A stretch of 8,592 nucleotides of DNA from Chlorobiota bacterium (GTDB taxonomy: Bacteria; Bacteroidota; Ignavibacteria; SZUA-365; JAADGX01): assembly GCA_013152135.1 (NCBI GenBank), contig JAADGX010000168.1, positions 1 through 8,592 on the forward strand, given 5' to 3'. The notes below the pieces were generated by a model that had not been told where the DNA came from, ran no database searches, and saw only the letters and a program-made list of their open reading frames with translations. A program made the position numbers and the translations under genes. Shown here in pieces: positions 1-6,099 of this stretch (position 1 is its first letter; each line of letters begins with the position of its first letter).

Positions 1-48
1 GTCTGTATTGCCTATCGACGCGCCCGGTTCAGGATGAGCAAGCCGTGA
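1..48 (+). CDS. 3' end of an unidentified upstream gene (partial)
   Basis: The frame starting at base 1 is open for 15 codons (VCIAYRRARFRMSKP) and stops at TGA 46-48. That stop overlaps the GTG start of the next gene as GTGA, a common form of translational coupling. The visible tail is basic and carries no recognisable motif, so the product cannot be named. The arrangement suggests that the downstream Sua5 gene is the second or later cistron of an operon. Fifteen codons open by chance is not unlikely, so this rests mainly on the overlap geometry. Confidence 0.35.
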   Translation, partial: VCIAYRRARFRMSKP

Positions 49-1073
49 AAACCCGACTTCTTCTGACACGATCTCCTGCGGAAACCCGCACCAGTCTCCA
101 TCTGGCATCCTCCGCTATTCGCAGAGGAGAATTAGTGGCTTTCCCCACCGAAACGGTGTACGGTTTGGGCGCGAATGCGTTTAACGAAGATGCGATTCGA
201 GCGATCTTCCGCGTCAAGGGTCGGCCTGCCGATAACCCGCTGATTGTTCACGTTGACTCCATCGGGCGAGCCCGTGAACTGATGCAAGTGGAACCCGCCT
301 CGTTTCAGGAACTGGTTTCCCGATTCTGGCCTGGACCGTTGACGGTGGTGGTTCCACGTCACGCCGCTGTCCCCGACGTAGTTACAGCCGGACTGGATAC
401 CGTGGCTCTCCGCATGCCGGATCATCACCTGGCACGCGAACTTATTGCGATGGCTGGGGTACCGCTGGTAGCGCCCTCGGCGAACGTATCCGGGCAACCG
501 AGTCCCACTTCGGCAATGGATGTTCTTCACGATCTTAACGGGAAAATCTATGCCGTCCTTGATGGCGGGGAATGCCGGATTGGGATCGAATCGACGGTCC
601 TGGATTTAACCGGCGAGAGACCGGTGATTCTCAGGCCGGGTGGGATTTCCCGCGAGGATCTTGAAAAGATGTTGGGAGAGAATGTCTCGTTGATTGACTC
701 CACGCCGGATCATCCCCCATCACCGGGAATGAAATACAGGCACTATGCTCCCAAGGCGGAATTGCGAGTGGTGCGGTGCAACGAGGCGTTGAATACAAGC
801 GCGCTTGTACCTTTGATCAGGGCAGAAAAGGAAAAGGGCAGGTCGGTGGGGTTACTGGCGGCGGAGGCGTTCCGGGATGTTGGCGCGGATGTCTTTTTCT
901 CGCTCGGAGAAGGAACCGCCCTCGATTATGCGCGCAATCTGTACCGGGGGTTCCGGTTCTTGGACAAGGCAGGTGCAAGTATCATCTTTTGTCCCGCGAT
1001 TGATGAACAGGGGCTGGGCTCTGCGGTGATGAATCGCCTTTTGAAAGCGGCTGATATCATAATCGACATTTGA
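45..1073 (+). CDS. sua5: Sua5/YrdC-type L-threonylcarbamoyladenylate synthase
   Basis: Cytoplasmic enzyme that makes threonylcarbamoyl-AMP from threonine, bicarbonate and ATP, the first step of t6A37 modification of ANN-decoding tRNAs; the TsaB/D/E machinery then transfers the group. Seen: 342 residues, the length of two-domain Sua5 rather than short TsaC (about 190). The YrdC domain spans roughly residues 15-205, with PTETVYGLGANA (34-45), the substrate-site signature KGRPADNPLIVHV (58-70), APSANVSGQPSPT (143-155) and GIESTVLDL (180-188), followed by LRPGGIS. The Sua5 C-terminal domain begins at the linker SPGMKYRHYAPK (226-237), the lid over the active site in known structures, and runs to the end. 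The GTG start at 45 is chosen because AGGA at 31-34 lies 10 bases upstream and the protein is then colinear with the family. The gene converges on the metS/transporter unit, with only 36 bases between and no clear terminator. All key motifs look intact. Confidence 0.95.
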   Translation: MKTRLLLTRSPAETRTSLHLASSAIRRGELVAFPTETVYGLGANAFNEDAIRAIFRVKGRPADNPLIVHVDSIGRARELMQVEPASFQELVSRFWPGPLTVVVPRHAAVPDVVTAGLDTVALRMPDHHLARELIAMAGVPLVAPSANVSGQPSPTSAMDVLHDLNGKIYAVLDGGECRIGIESTVLDLTGERPVILRPGGISREDLEKMLGENVSLIDSTPDHPPSPGMKYRHYAPKAELRVVRCNEALNTSALVPLIRAEKEKGRSVGLLAAEAFRDVGADVFFSLGEGTALDYARNLYRGFRFLDKAGASIIFCPAIDEQGLGSAVMNRLLKAADIIIDI

Positions 1074-1109
1074 CCTGTACCAGTTACGCTGATCGGAAAG
1101 AACCTGTGC

Positions 1110-1223
1110 TCATTTCTCTGTTTTGTTCTTTTCCTTTCGCGTTGCATAAACAACCAGGAACACCAGGCCGCCCCAGACTATGCCGGTAATGATGATCATG
1201 GTTATGATAGCTTCAGTGTTCAT
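1110..1223 (-). CDS. metS: MetS-type small membrane subunit of an NSS transporter
   Basis: A 37-codon ORF with ATG at 1223-1221 and TGA at 1112-1110. It begins MNTEAIITMI, has one hydrophobic segment at about residues 5-27 containing the WGGL turn typical of MetS-like subunits, and ends in a charged tail, RKEKNKTEK. It overlaps the last 11 bases of the upstream transporter gene (ATGAACACTGA), with AAGGA as ribosome-binding site inside that gene, so the two should be translationally coupled. Known: in the Corynebacterium MetP/MetS system a tiny one-helix protein encoded just after the NSS transporter is needed for methionine uptake, and similar small ORFs follow many bacterial SNF transporters. 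Inferred: this peptide sits in the inner membrane with the 1213-2667 product. The substrate is not determined by the sequence. Identification rests on motif, size and position, which agree well. Confidence 0.85.
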   Translation of the reverse strand: MNTEAIITMIIITGIVWGGLVFLVVYATRKEKNKTEK

Positions 1224-2667
1224 CGGTTATCCTTGGGCTGTTTTCGGAAACGAAGTACGGGTTGAAGATGATCAGGCAGGTGAGTACGATTGCCCATTGA
1301 ACGATCACTGTTCCAAGGCTCCATGAACTCCAAGGATTCAGGGAATCCCACAGTCCGTTGTCGCTGATAGTCTGGCTCAACCACCACACCAGCAGGATCA
1401 CCGCTTCCACCATCACTACGTACATCATGACATTCCACCCGCGACTGATGACAATGTCACCGGACGGGTTGATGAACTTGTTCCTGAAACGCTCCAGGCC
1501 GTACTTGATGACCGCTACGGCGAAAAACAGGCCGGAGACCATGAGACCTATTCCCCATACGGCATCCTGGTTGGTGAAGAAATCCGGCGATAAGGCGCTC
1601 GGCAGTCCGAACACAAATCCCGCGAGTCCGACCAGAACGATGGCTCTCTTGCGATTCAATCCCCGGTCCACCAGCGCCCGCGTTACTAATTCCACCATTG
1701 AAATGAGGCTGGTGAGCGCAGCGAACAGGAGAGCGAGGAAGAAAATCGTCATGAACACCTGGCCTGCGGGTATTTGTTTGAAGAGCTGGGGTATCCAGAT
1801 GAATGTCAGGCCGTTATTGCCCGCGCCGACGATCGACGAAGCGGCGTCCGGCTGGATGGAGAATATTGTACAGAGAACCGTGATGCCTGCCAGCAGGGAA
1901 ATGGAATTATTTCCGAAACCCAGGATGAAGGCGTTGAGCGTAGTGTCCTCATGGGCACGCATGTACACCGCGTAGGTAACGATAAGTCCCCATCCCGCGC
2001 CCGTATCCCAGGCGTTTTGTGTCAGCGCCTGGAGCCACACCTGGACGTCGGCCAGCGCGTTCCAATCAGGTGTGAAGAGGAAATTCAAACCCCGTTCGGC
2101 TCCCGGCAGAGTCACGGCGCGAATGGCCAGGACGATGAGAAGTATGACCAGTGAAGGGATGAGTACCCGCGACGCTTTTTCTATTCCCTTTACGCCGCGG
2201 AACACGACAAACGTCGCTATCAGGATTGCACTCGCGTGCGTGAGCACGGCGGAATAACTCCCCTCGTACGATGCCCAGAACGCACCGGGTTCGGTGCCGG
2301 GTATTGCGCCGGTCACGGATGCGATGACGAAGCGAAGACACCAACCGGTGACTACGGAATAGTAGAACATGATCGCTGTTGCAGTAAAGGCAACCCAGGC
2401 TCCCATCCAGGCATACTTTTTTCCAATAAGACGTTGAAACGCGCCTACCGGTCCTTGCCGCATTGCCTTGCCAAGCGCGAATTCGGTAATGATAAGCGGA
2501 ATTGACCAGATGAAGAGAAAAATGATCCAGGGGATGAGGAAACTGCCACCGCCATTCGTCGCGGCGATGCGTGGAAAGCGCCAGATGTTGCCGGTGCCGA
2601 CCGCCATGCCCAGCATGGCGATCATCATGCCCCAGCGTGAAGAGAATTGCGATAACGATTTTTGCAT
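1213..2667 (-). CDS. Sodium-dependent transporter, NSS/SNF family (LeuT fold)
   Basis: Inner-membrane Na+-coupled symporter, probably for an amino acid. Seen: 484 residues, hydrophobic, 11-12 membrane segments. TM1 carries GMAVGTGNIWRFP (20-32), keeping the LeuT sodium residues in register (A22, V23, N27), followed by ATNGGGSFLIP. TM3 has YY at 102-103, with Y103 at the LeuT Tyr108 position. TM6 is QNAWDTGAGWGLIVTY (217-232), TM7 contains TTLN with N245 at the LeuT Asn286 position, and TM8 has FAALTS (315-320) matching the Na2 site. By hand alignment Asp221 occupies the LeuT Thr254 position while Leu249 replaces Glu290, so an acidic side chain is kept near the chloride site but from another helix; this predicts chloride independence. 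The 3' end overlaps a MetS-type subunit gene, which favours a MetPS-like neutral amino-acid importer, but the substrate cannot be read directly. The ATG at 2667 has only a distant GAGG; no better start exists. Confidence 0.93.
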   Translation of the reverse strand: MQKSLSQFSSRWGMMIAMLGMAVGTGNIWRFPRIAATNGGGSFLIPWIIFLFIWSIPLIITEFALGKAMRQGPVGAFQRLIGKKYAWMGAWVAFTATAIMFYYSVVTGWCLRFVIASVTGAIPGTEPGAFWASYEGSYSAVLTHASAILIATFVVFRGVKGIEKASRVLIPSLVILLIVLAIRAVTLPGAERGLNFLFTPDWNALADVQVWLQALTQNAWDTGAGWGLIVTYAVYMRAHEDTTLNAFILGFGNNSISLLAGITVLCTIFSIQPDAASSIVGAGNNGLTFIWIPQLFKQIPAGQVFMTIFFLALLFAALTSLISMVELVTRALVDRGLNRKRAIVLVGLAGFVFGLPSALSPDFFTNQDAVWGIGLMVSGLFFAVAVIKYGLERFRNKFINPSGDIVISRGWNVMMYVVMVEAVILLVWWLSQTISDNGLWDSLNPWSSWSLGTVIVQWAIVLTCLIIFNPYFVSENSPRITDEH

Positions 2668-2878
2668 GAACCCGGTTTCGGCCTCGAAGAGGGTTTACGA
2701 TCTTTCCAATCTACGTTAACTGAATTGCGAATAGCAAATACAAGGTGTTCAGATTACTGTGAGCCTCGATAAACTCCACCGCGGAGTTTCAGTTCTTCAA
2801 TCGTTGTTCTTCATAATTATACTTTGTAGATTTTATTGCTTTGCTGTAACCGCTCACACATCCAATACAGGTATCTCT
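2668..2878. promoter_or_regulatory. Divergent promoter region between transporter and FG-GAP gene
   Basis: This 211-base region must hold the promoters of both divergent genes. Toward the transporter (- strand) a sigma70-like pair can be drawn: TTGCTA (complement of 2732-2737), 18 bases, TAGATT (complement of 2708-2713). Toward the FG-GAP gene, TATACTTTG at 2818-2826 could be a -10 (TATACT) or a slightly off-spaced Bacteroidota -7 element (consensus TAnnTTTG); TTCAAT lies 16 bases before it. A perfect 7-base-pair palindrome at 2771-2789 lies between the two. These are visual matches to weak consensus sequences; the existence of promoters here is firm, their exact positions are not. Confidence 0.4.
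2771..2789. promoter_or_regulatory. Perfect 7-bp inverted repeat in the divergent intergenic region
   Basis: AAACTCC (2771-2777) and GGAGTTT (2783-2789) are perfect reverse complements around ACCGC. There is no U-run on either side, so it is not an intrinsic terminator. It lies about 30 bases before the candidate TATACT box of the FG-GAP gene, a reasonable place for an operator. It could equally be chance. Confidence 0.3.
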
Positions 2879-5269
2879 ATGAAACAATTCGCTACCGCGC
2901 TTTTTCTTGCCGTGTTCGTTTGTACTATTGTTTCCGCACAGCCTGTTCTGGTACAGACGGATAACGGACAATTCGGAGGGCATCACGTCGGTCAGAACAA
3001 TGCACCGTTACCGATGTGGGAAGAATCCGCCATCCTCCAGCCTGCTGGGCCGTGCCGGATACTGGAGATTCATATTTTCTTCGATGGCAGTGCCCCGGGA
3101 AAAGATACCGTCTATGTTGTCGGTGATCCTTCGGAAGGTGTCATACCTCCAACGAATTGGGTGTGGTCGTACAACACACTGATCCCACCGATTGTTGTGG
3201 ATTACAACGGGCAACAGGGATGGAAGACGATAGACGTCCGGGGCAAAGGGTTGCGATCGGATGGGTACGATCGTATCATCATCCAGCACCGCCTGGCCAA
3301 GGATGGTCCGTGGTTTGCAGTTGACAATAATGGCACCTCCACTCCGTTGCGTTCGTTCTTGTTCGACCCGCATCGCAAAAACAGCCTGGGCTTTCCCGGG
3401 GTGTATTATCGTGCGGCGGGTGATTACATGGTTCGTCTGCTCGTGCAATACGACTATCCTTCAGGAAGCACTTCTCAGCCACCTCCACCTCCGACGTTTG
3501 TCGATGTGGCAAAAAATGCCGGGCTGGTCGATGGGAGCGGTAAGCTTTTGAAATCCGTACAGGTAAGCGTAGTGGATTGGAACAATGATGGCCTGGACGA
3601 TATCGCGATCGGCGGAAGATTCTTTCAGAACATGGGAAACGGGTCCTTCAGCAATGTAACGTCGCAAATGGGAATCACTGGAGGCGCGACGATCTGGGGA
3701 GATGTCGACAACGACGGTGACCAGGACGTGTACACGGTCAGCGGTGGGAAAAATGATAAACTGTACCGTAACAACGGTGATGGCACTTTTACAGATGTGA
3801 CGGCTGCGTCCGGATTATCCAATCCGTATCCGACCGTAACACCCATCTGGTTCGATTACAATAATGACGGCTTGCTTGATTTGTTCATCGCTAATGGACG
3901 TCGCACAGTTAATAATCAGGAAACGTATTATCCCGACCAGTTATGGAAGAACGACGGGAATATGAAATTTACAAACGTAACGAGGAGTGCGGGTATTGCT
4001 TCGGGAGAACCTCCGCCGTATTACGATTGCTGGGGAGCAAGCGTGTGCGATTACAACAACGACGGCTACACGGATATTTTCGTTTCAACGTACCGCCTCG
4101 CTCCCGATCTTCTGTACCGCAATAATAAGAACGGGACGTTTACCGAAGTAGGCGCCGCAACGCGCGTGCGTGGCATCCCGACAGTTGATCCGAGATATTT
4201 CGGGCATGGTATGGGCAGCGATTGGGGCGACTTCGATAACGACGGCGATCTTGATCTCGTTGTTGGCAACCTCGGCCACCCCGATTGGCGCGGCATGTTT
4301 TCCAATCCGTCGCTGATCTTCAGGAATGACGGAGGGCCGAATTTCATGTTTACGGAAGTTCATAAAAACATGGGCCTCAAATTTTTCGAGATGAACGCGG
4401 GTGTTGCCTGGGTGGATTATGATCACGATGGATATCTCGATCTCTGGTCCTGCCAATACGCGTATCGCAAAGCGGGAGACCAGGGTGAGCCGGTTCGCCT
4501 ATCGAGAGTGTATTACAATGAGGGTCCTCCGGATTACAAGCTCCGTGATGTCACCTGGCAATTGGGATCACTTATACATGGTGCCTGGACGGTTGCCAGG
4601 ATAGATTATGATAACGACGGCGACGTCGATCTTCTTGTCGGAAGTCCCACCGAAGGCGTGAAATTGTTTCGGAACGATGTCGCGAAGCAAGGTAACTGGA
4701 TTTCGTTTCGATTGGAAGGCAGCCCGGCCAACAGTGTCAGTATGGATGCCGTCGGCACCGTGATCAAAGTGAAGGCGGGAGGCAGAACATTCATGAGGGT
4801 GTTCTCGACCGCGGGCGCCGGTTCACGGGCTGCACAGAACAGTAAGGAAATTCACTTCGGGCTTGGACAGGTCAACGTGGTTGATGAAGTGAATGTTCGT
4901 TTTTCCGACGGGACACTACGGTTGTTCAAAGGTTTACAGCCTGATCGAAAGTACAGGATTACGTACGATGGCGGCATCTCGACAGGTGTGGATCGCACTG
5001 ACGCTGTACCTGGTGCATGGAAGGTATCGCGCACAAGGTACCAGGACGGAAGAATGTGGTTTGAACTGGAATCAAACAGAACTGTCAGGGATCTCGAAGC
5101 AACGGTGTACAACATCCTCGGCGCAGAGATCGCGAGAATCCAGCTGGGAGACAGAAGTCCAGGAACCCAGTCTTTCAGAATACAACCGCGTCTGACTCCC
5201 GGGTTGTACTTTATGAGCTTCCGGGCAGGAAAGCAGACGCGCATCGTCCGTGTGGTGGCTATGCATTGA
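2879..5269 (+). CDS. Exported seven-repeat FG-GAP/VCBS protein with ASPIC/UnbV domain and T9SS-like sorting tail
   Basis: Secreted or surface protein of 796 residues; function unknown. Start: the frame is open back to a GTG at 2759, but ATG 2879 gives a clean signal peptide (MKQFATALFLAVFVCTIVSA, likely cleaved before Q21), whereas the longer form buries it behind 40 residues. Domains in order: an unassigned beta-rich N-terminal region (about 21-198); a proline linker (QPPPPPTF, about 200-207); seven calcium-loop FG-GAP/VCBS motifs of type DxDxDGxxD starting at residues 233, 275, 326, 391, 451, 513 and 576, consistent with a seven-bladed propeller; an ASPIC/UnbV domain (about 605-698, GNWISFRLEG through HFGLGQ); and a C-terminal sorting domain (about 725-796, VYNILGAEIARI then LTPGLYFMSF and RIVRVVAMH) of the T9SS type A kind. 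Known: CRTAC1/UnbV-like proteins share the propeller-plus-ASPIC order. Inferred: Sec export, then T9SS across the outer membrane, possibly for binding or adhesion. It appears monocistronic. Confidence 0.93.
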   Translation: MKQFATALFLAVFVCTIVSAQPVLVQTDNGQFGGHHVGQNNAPLPMWEESAILQPAGPCRILEIHIFFDGSAPGKDTVYVVGDPSEGVIPPTNWVWSYNTLIPPIVVDYNGQQGWKTIDVRGKGLRSDGYDRIIIQHRLAKDGPWFAVDNNGTSTPLRSFLFDPHRKNSLGFPGVYYRAAGDYMVRLLVQYDYPSGSTSQPPPPPTFVDVAKNAGLVDGSGKLLKSVQVSVVDWNNDGLDDIAIGGRFFQNMGNGSFSNVTSQMGITGGATIWGDVDNDGDQDVYTVSGGKNDKLYRNNGDGTFTDVTAASGLSNPYPTVTPIWFDYNNDGLLDLFIANGRRTVNNQETYYPDQLWKNDGNMKFTNVTRSAGIASGEPPPYYDCWGASVCDYNNDGYTDIFVSTYRLAPDLLYRNNKNGTFTEVGAATRVRGIPTVDPRYFGHGMGSDWGDFDNDGDLDLVVGNLGHPDWRGMFSNPSLIFRNDGGPNFMFTEVHKNMGLKFFEMNAGVAWVDYDHDGYLDLWSCQYAYRKAGDQGEPVRLSRVYYNEGPPDYKLRDVTWQLGSLIHGAWTVARIDYDNDGDVDLLVGSPTEGVKLFRNDVAKQGNWISFRLEGSPANSVSMDAVGTVIKVKAGGRTFMRVFSTAGAGSRAAQNSKEIHFGLGQVNVVDEVNVRFSDGTLRLFKGLQPDRKYRITYDGGISTGVDRTDAVPGAWKVSRTRYQDGRMWFELESNRTVRDLEATVYNILGAEIARIQLGDRSPGTQSFRIQPRLTPGLYFMSFRAGKQTRIVRVVAMH

Positions 5270-5336
5270 TTCCGTACGTATGAGACGCATCGATCAAGCG
5301 ACGTGCTGTTTTTACGATAAGAGGAACCTGGTAAAA

Positions 5337-5381
5337 TCCTCTCTCATTTTGTCCATGAATTTATGGTAAAGAGAGATAGGA
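5337..5381. other. Nested imperfect stem-loop with CCATGAAT/ATGG core
   Basis: TCCTCTCTC (5337-5345) pairs with GAGAGATAGGA (5371-5381) with a two-base bulge, and an inner hairpin CCAT (5353-5356)/ATGG (5363-5366) lies in its loop. No U-run follows. A similar nested structure with the same CCATGAAT..ATGG core and a following GATAGG occurs at 5678-5723, so these may be related repeats flanking the hairpin cluster. Confidence 0.35.
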
Positions 5382-5441
5382 AGGGAATGCGGATTTGATG
5401 CTTCTTAGGGGAGACCTTGCTGTTTACTCTACCATGGAATA

Positions 5442-5587
5442 AACCCCAGCCCACGGTTTCATTCGTGGGTTGACGCAGCTCGAACAGGGACGACGGACCA
5501 TTTCGATGGTTTTATAATCGGTTGAAACCGATACAGGTCGAAAGGACATGTGGCTGATGACCCACGATTGAAATCGTGGGTTTTTTT
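5442..5587. repeat. Inverted pair of REP-like palindromes with two inner hairpins (BIME-like element or structured RNA)
   Basis: Four hairpins lie in a row. H1: CCCACG 5450-5455 with CGTGGG 5464-5469, extended by wobble pairs. H2: ACCAT 5497-5501 with ATGGT 5506-5510, loop TTCG. H3: ATCGGT 5517-5522 with ACCGAT 5527-5532, loop TGAA. H4: CCCACGAT 5561-5568 with ATCGTGGG 5573-5580, loop TGAA, followed by T7. The reverse complement of H1 (5448-5471) matches H4 (5559-5582) at 20 of 24 positions, so H1 and H4 are inverted copies of one unit of the form ACCCACGnnTGAAAnCGTGGGyT. Known: such inverted palindrome pairs are typical of REP/BIME elements, some mobilised by RAYT (TnpA-REP) transposases; no transposase is in this window. 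An alternative is a small RNA of about 140 bases ending at H4. Confidence 0.6.
5560..5587 (+). terminator. Intrinsic terminator-like hairpin plus U-run
   Basis: ACCCACGAT (5560-5568) and ATCGTGGGT (5573-5581) form a perfect 9-base-pair, GC-rich stem with a TGAA loop, directly followed by TTTTTT (5582-5587). It is the strongest terminator-like structure in the window on the + strand. It lies 290 bases after the FG-GAP stop codon, so it would either end a long 3' untranslated region or end a separate small transcript. It is also the right-hand unit of the palindrome pair. Confidence 0.6.
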
Positions 5588-5677
5588 GTATGTGCGGCGT
5601 GGATATCGCGCTACGGGCAGTACGAGGTATGTCCTGAGTACGTGGTTCATTGGTCTCATCATGTGAAGGTGGTGGTG

Positions 5678-5723
5678 CCTATCCGGCTAGTTAATCCCAT
5701 GAATATGGTGTTTTCAGGATAGG
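5678..5723. other. Nested stem-loop CCTATCC/GGATAGG with CCAT/ATGG core
   Basis: CCTATCC (5678-5684) and GGATAGG (5717-5723) are perfect reverse complements; the 32-base loop contains an inner hairpin CCAT (5697-5700)/ATGG (5705-5708) with loop GAAT. There is no U-run. The design resembles the structure at 5337-5381. Confidence 0.35.
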
Positions 5724-5776
5724 TGGATAACGACAATGAAGTTACTTTCAGACACTTCTCAAAACACGGTTTTAAA

Positions 5777-5861
5777 CATTGCCTTTGCGAGTCCACAGTA
5801 GGGTGAGGAATCAATCTCGTCCAGCTTTCGTGTATTGCTTCGAGCCTCGCCCTCGCAATAT
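5777..5861. repeat. Degenerate inverted repeat of the ATTGCGAGG...GAAGCAAT kind
   Basis: On the minus strand the right part reads ATTGCGAGGGCGAGGCTCGAAGCAAT and the left part, on the plus strand, is CATTGC..GCGAG..GAGGAATCAATCTCG. The ends therefore form an imperfect terminal inverted repeat around a short centre. The arms resemble short inverted repeats of the ATTGCGAGG/GAAGCAATC type that I recall as scattered through many bacterial genomes. The copy is eroded. TTTAAAC-like sequence sits on each side (5771-5777, 5866-5873), possibly an insertion-site remnant, but this is AT-rich and could be chance. Confidence 0.35.
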
Positions 5862-5967
5862 CTGACGTTTAAATCTCCCCTTTCTCAAGTAGCATTTCCC
5901 GATGATGCTGAAGATTTCGGCGGAGAGCGGCTTCGAATCGAAATGATGAGGAAAACCGCACGCTGTT

Positions 5968-5990
5968 CCGCTTTTCGAAGCGGTTGCTTT
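5968..5990 (+). terminator. UUCG-capped hairpin followed by a weak T-tract
   Basis: CCGCTT (5968-5973) and AAGCGG (5978-5983) form a perfect 6-base-pair stem capped by TTCG, a very stable tetraloop, followed by TTGCTTT. The interrupted T-tract makes it a moderate intrinsic terminator at best. It sits immediately before the repeated leader motif at 5992, so it may instead be the upper boundary or an element of the next gene's regulatory leader. Confidence 0.4.
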
Positions 5991-5991
5991 T

Positions 5992-6017
5992 AACGAATTC
6001 CTAACATGATGATCTAA
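5992..6017 (+). repeat. Leader repeat, copy A (upstream of small secreted protein)
   Basis: The 26 bases beginning AACGAATTCCTAACATGATG match the copy at 6597-6622 at 22 of 26 positions, with the first 11 identical. It starts 108 bases before the ATG at 6100; the other copy starts 104 bases before ATG 6701. The matching placement suggests a shared promoter or operator, or a duplicated leader. Confidence 0.5.
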
Positions 6018-6044
6018 TTGTCCTCATGAACACACCCTACTTTG
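6018..6044 (+). promoter_or_regulatory. Candidate Bacteroidota-like promoter for the small secreted protein gene
   Basis: TTG at 6018-6020 and TACTTTG at 6038-6044 resemble the -33 (TTG) and -7 (TAnnTTTG) elements of Bacteroidota primary sigma factor promoters, but the -7 element is one base short and the spacing is tight. It would start transcription about 50 bases before ATG 6100. TACTTTGT also occurs at 2820-2827, upstream of the FG-GAP gene. Confidence 0.25.
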
Positions 6045-6087
6045 TCGTCACATGACAGAGATCAGAAATCACATATCGGAAATCTAC

Positions 6088-6092
6088 AGGAG
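6088..6092 (+). promoter_or_regulatory. Ribosome-binding site that fixes the start at 6100
   Basis: AGGAG with a 7-base spacer to ATG 6100. It lies inside the longer open frame that begins at ATG 6052, which has no comparable site, so it decides for the shorter protein with its N-terminal signal peptide. Confidence 0.75.
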
Positions 6093-6099
6093 ATTAATA

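Larger units (their letters stand above)
5270..6099. other. 830-base palindrome-rich intergenic region without a convincing gene
   Basis: No open frame here has a ribosome-binding site, family motifs or plausible composition. The longest, on the minus strand at 5459-5662, lies across the hairpin cluster and encodes a basic, unremarkable peptide. From left to right the region holds: a weak stem followed by T5 at 5309-5313 just after the FG-GAP gene; a nested stem-loop (5337-5381); a four-hairpin cluster ending in a terminator-like stem (5442-5587); a second nested stem-loop (5678-5723); a decayed inverted repeat (5777-5861); a UUCG hairpin (5968-5983); and the repeated leader motif of the next gene (5992-6017). 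It is best read as accessory repeat-bearing DNA, possibly including a structured RNA. Confidence 0.7.

Noticed and set aside
1074..1109. A bidirectional terminator between sua5 and metS.
   Set aside because: The 36-base gap has no stem longer than three base pairs and no T-run on either strand.
926..1153. A 75-codon minus-strand open frame across the 3' end of sua5.
   Set aside because: It begins inside the MetS frame in another phase and runs antisense through the conserved Sua5 domain; its sequence is basic and unlike any family.
1358..1975. A 205-codon plus-strand open frame opposite the transporter gene.
   Set aside because: It is an antisense shadow of a gene with intact LeuT-fold motifs; no ribosome-binding site or recognisable domain.
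2759..2878. A 40-residue N-terminal extension of the FG-GAP protein from a GTG at 2759.
   Set aside because: It would bury a standard signal peptide, and the candidate promoter and palindrome lie within it; ATG 2879 is the better start.
5442..5587. A CRISPR array.
   Set aside because: The repeated units are inverted, only two are alike, and spacing is irregular; no direct repeats or cas genes.
5459..5662. A 67-codon minus-strand open frame over the hairpin cluster.
   Set aside because: It is composed of the palindromic repeats themselves, lacks a ribosome-binding site and has no domain features.
6052..6099. A longer form of the small secreted protein starting at ATG 6052.
   Set aside because: It places 16 polar residues ahead of the signal peptide, and a good AGGAG directly precedes ATG 6100.
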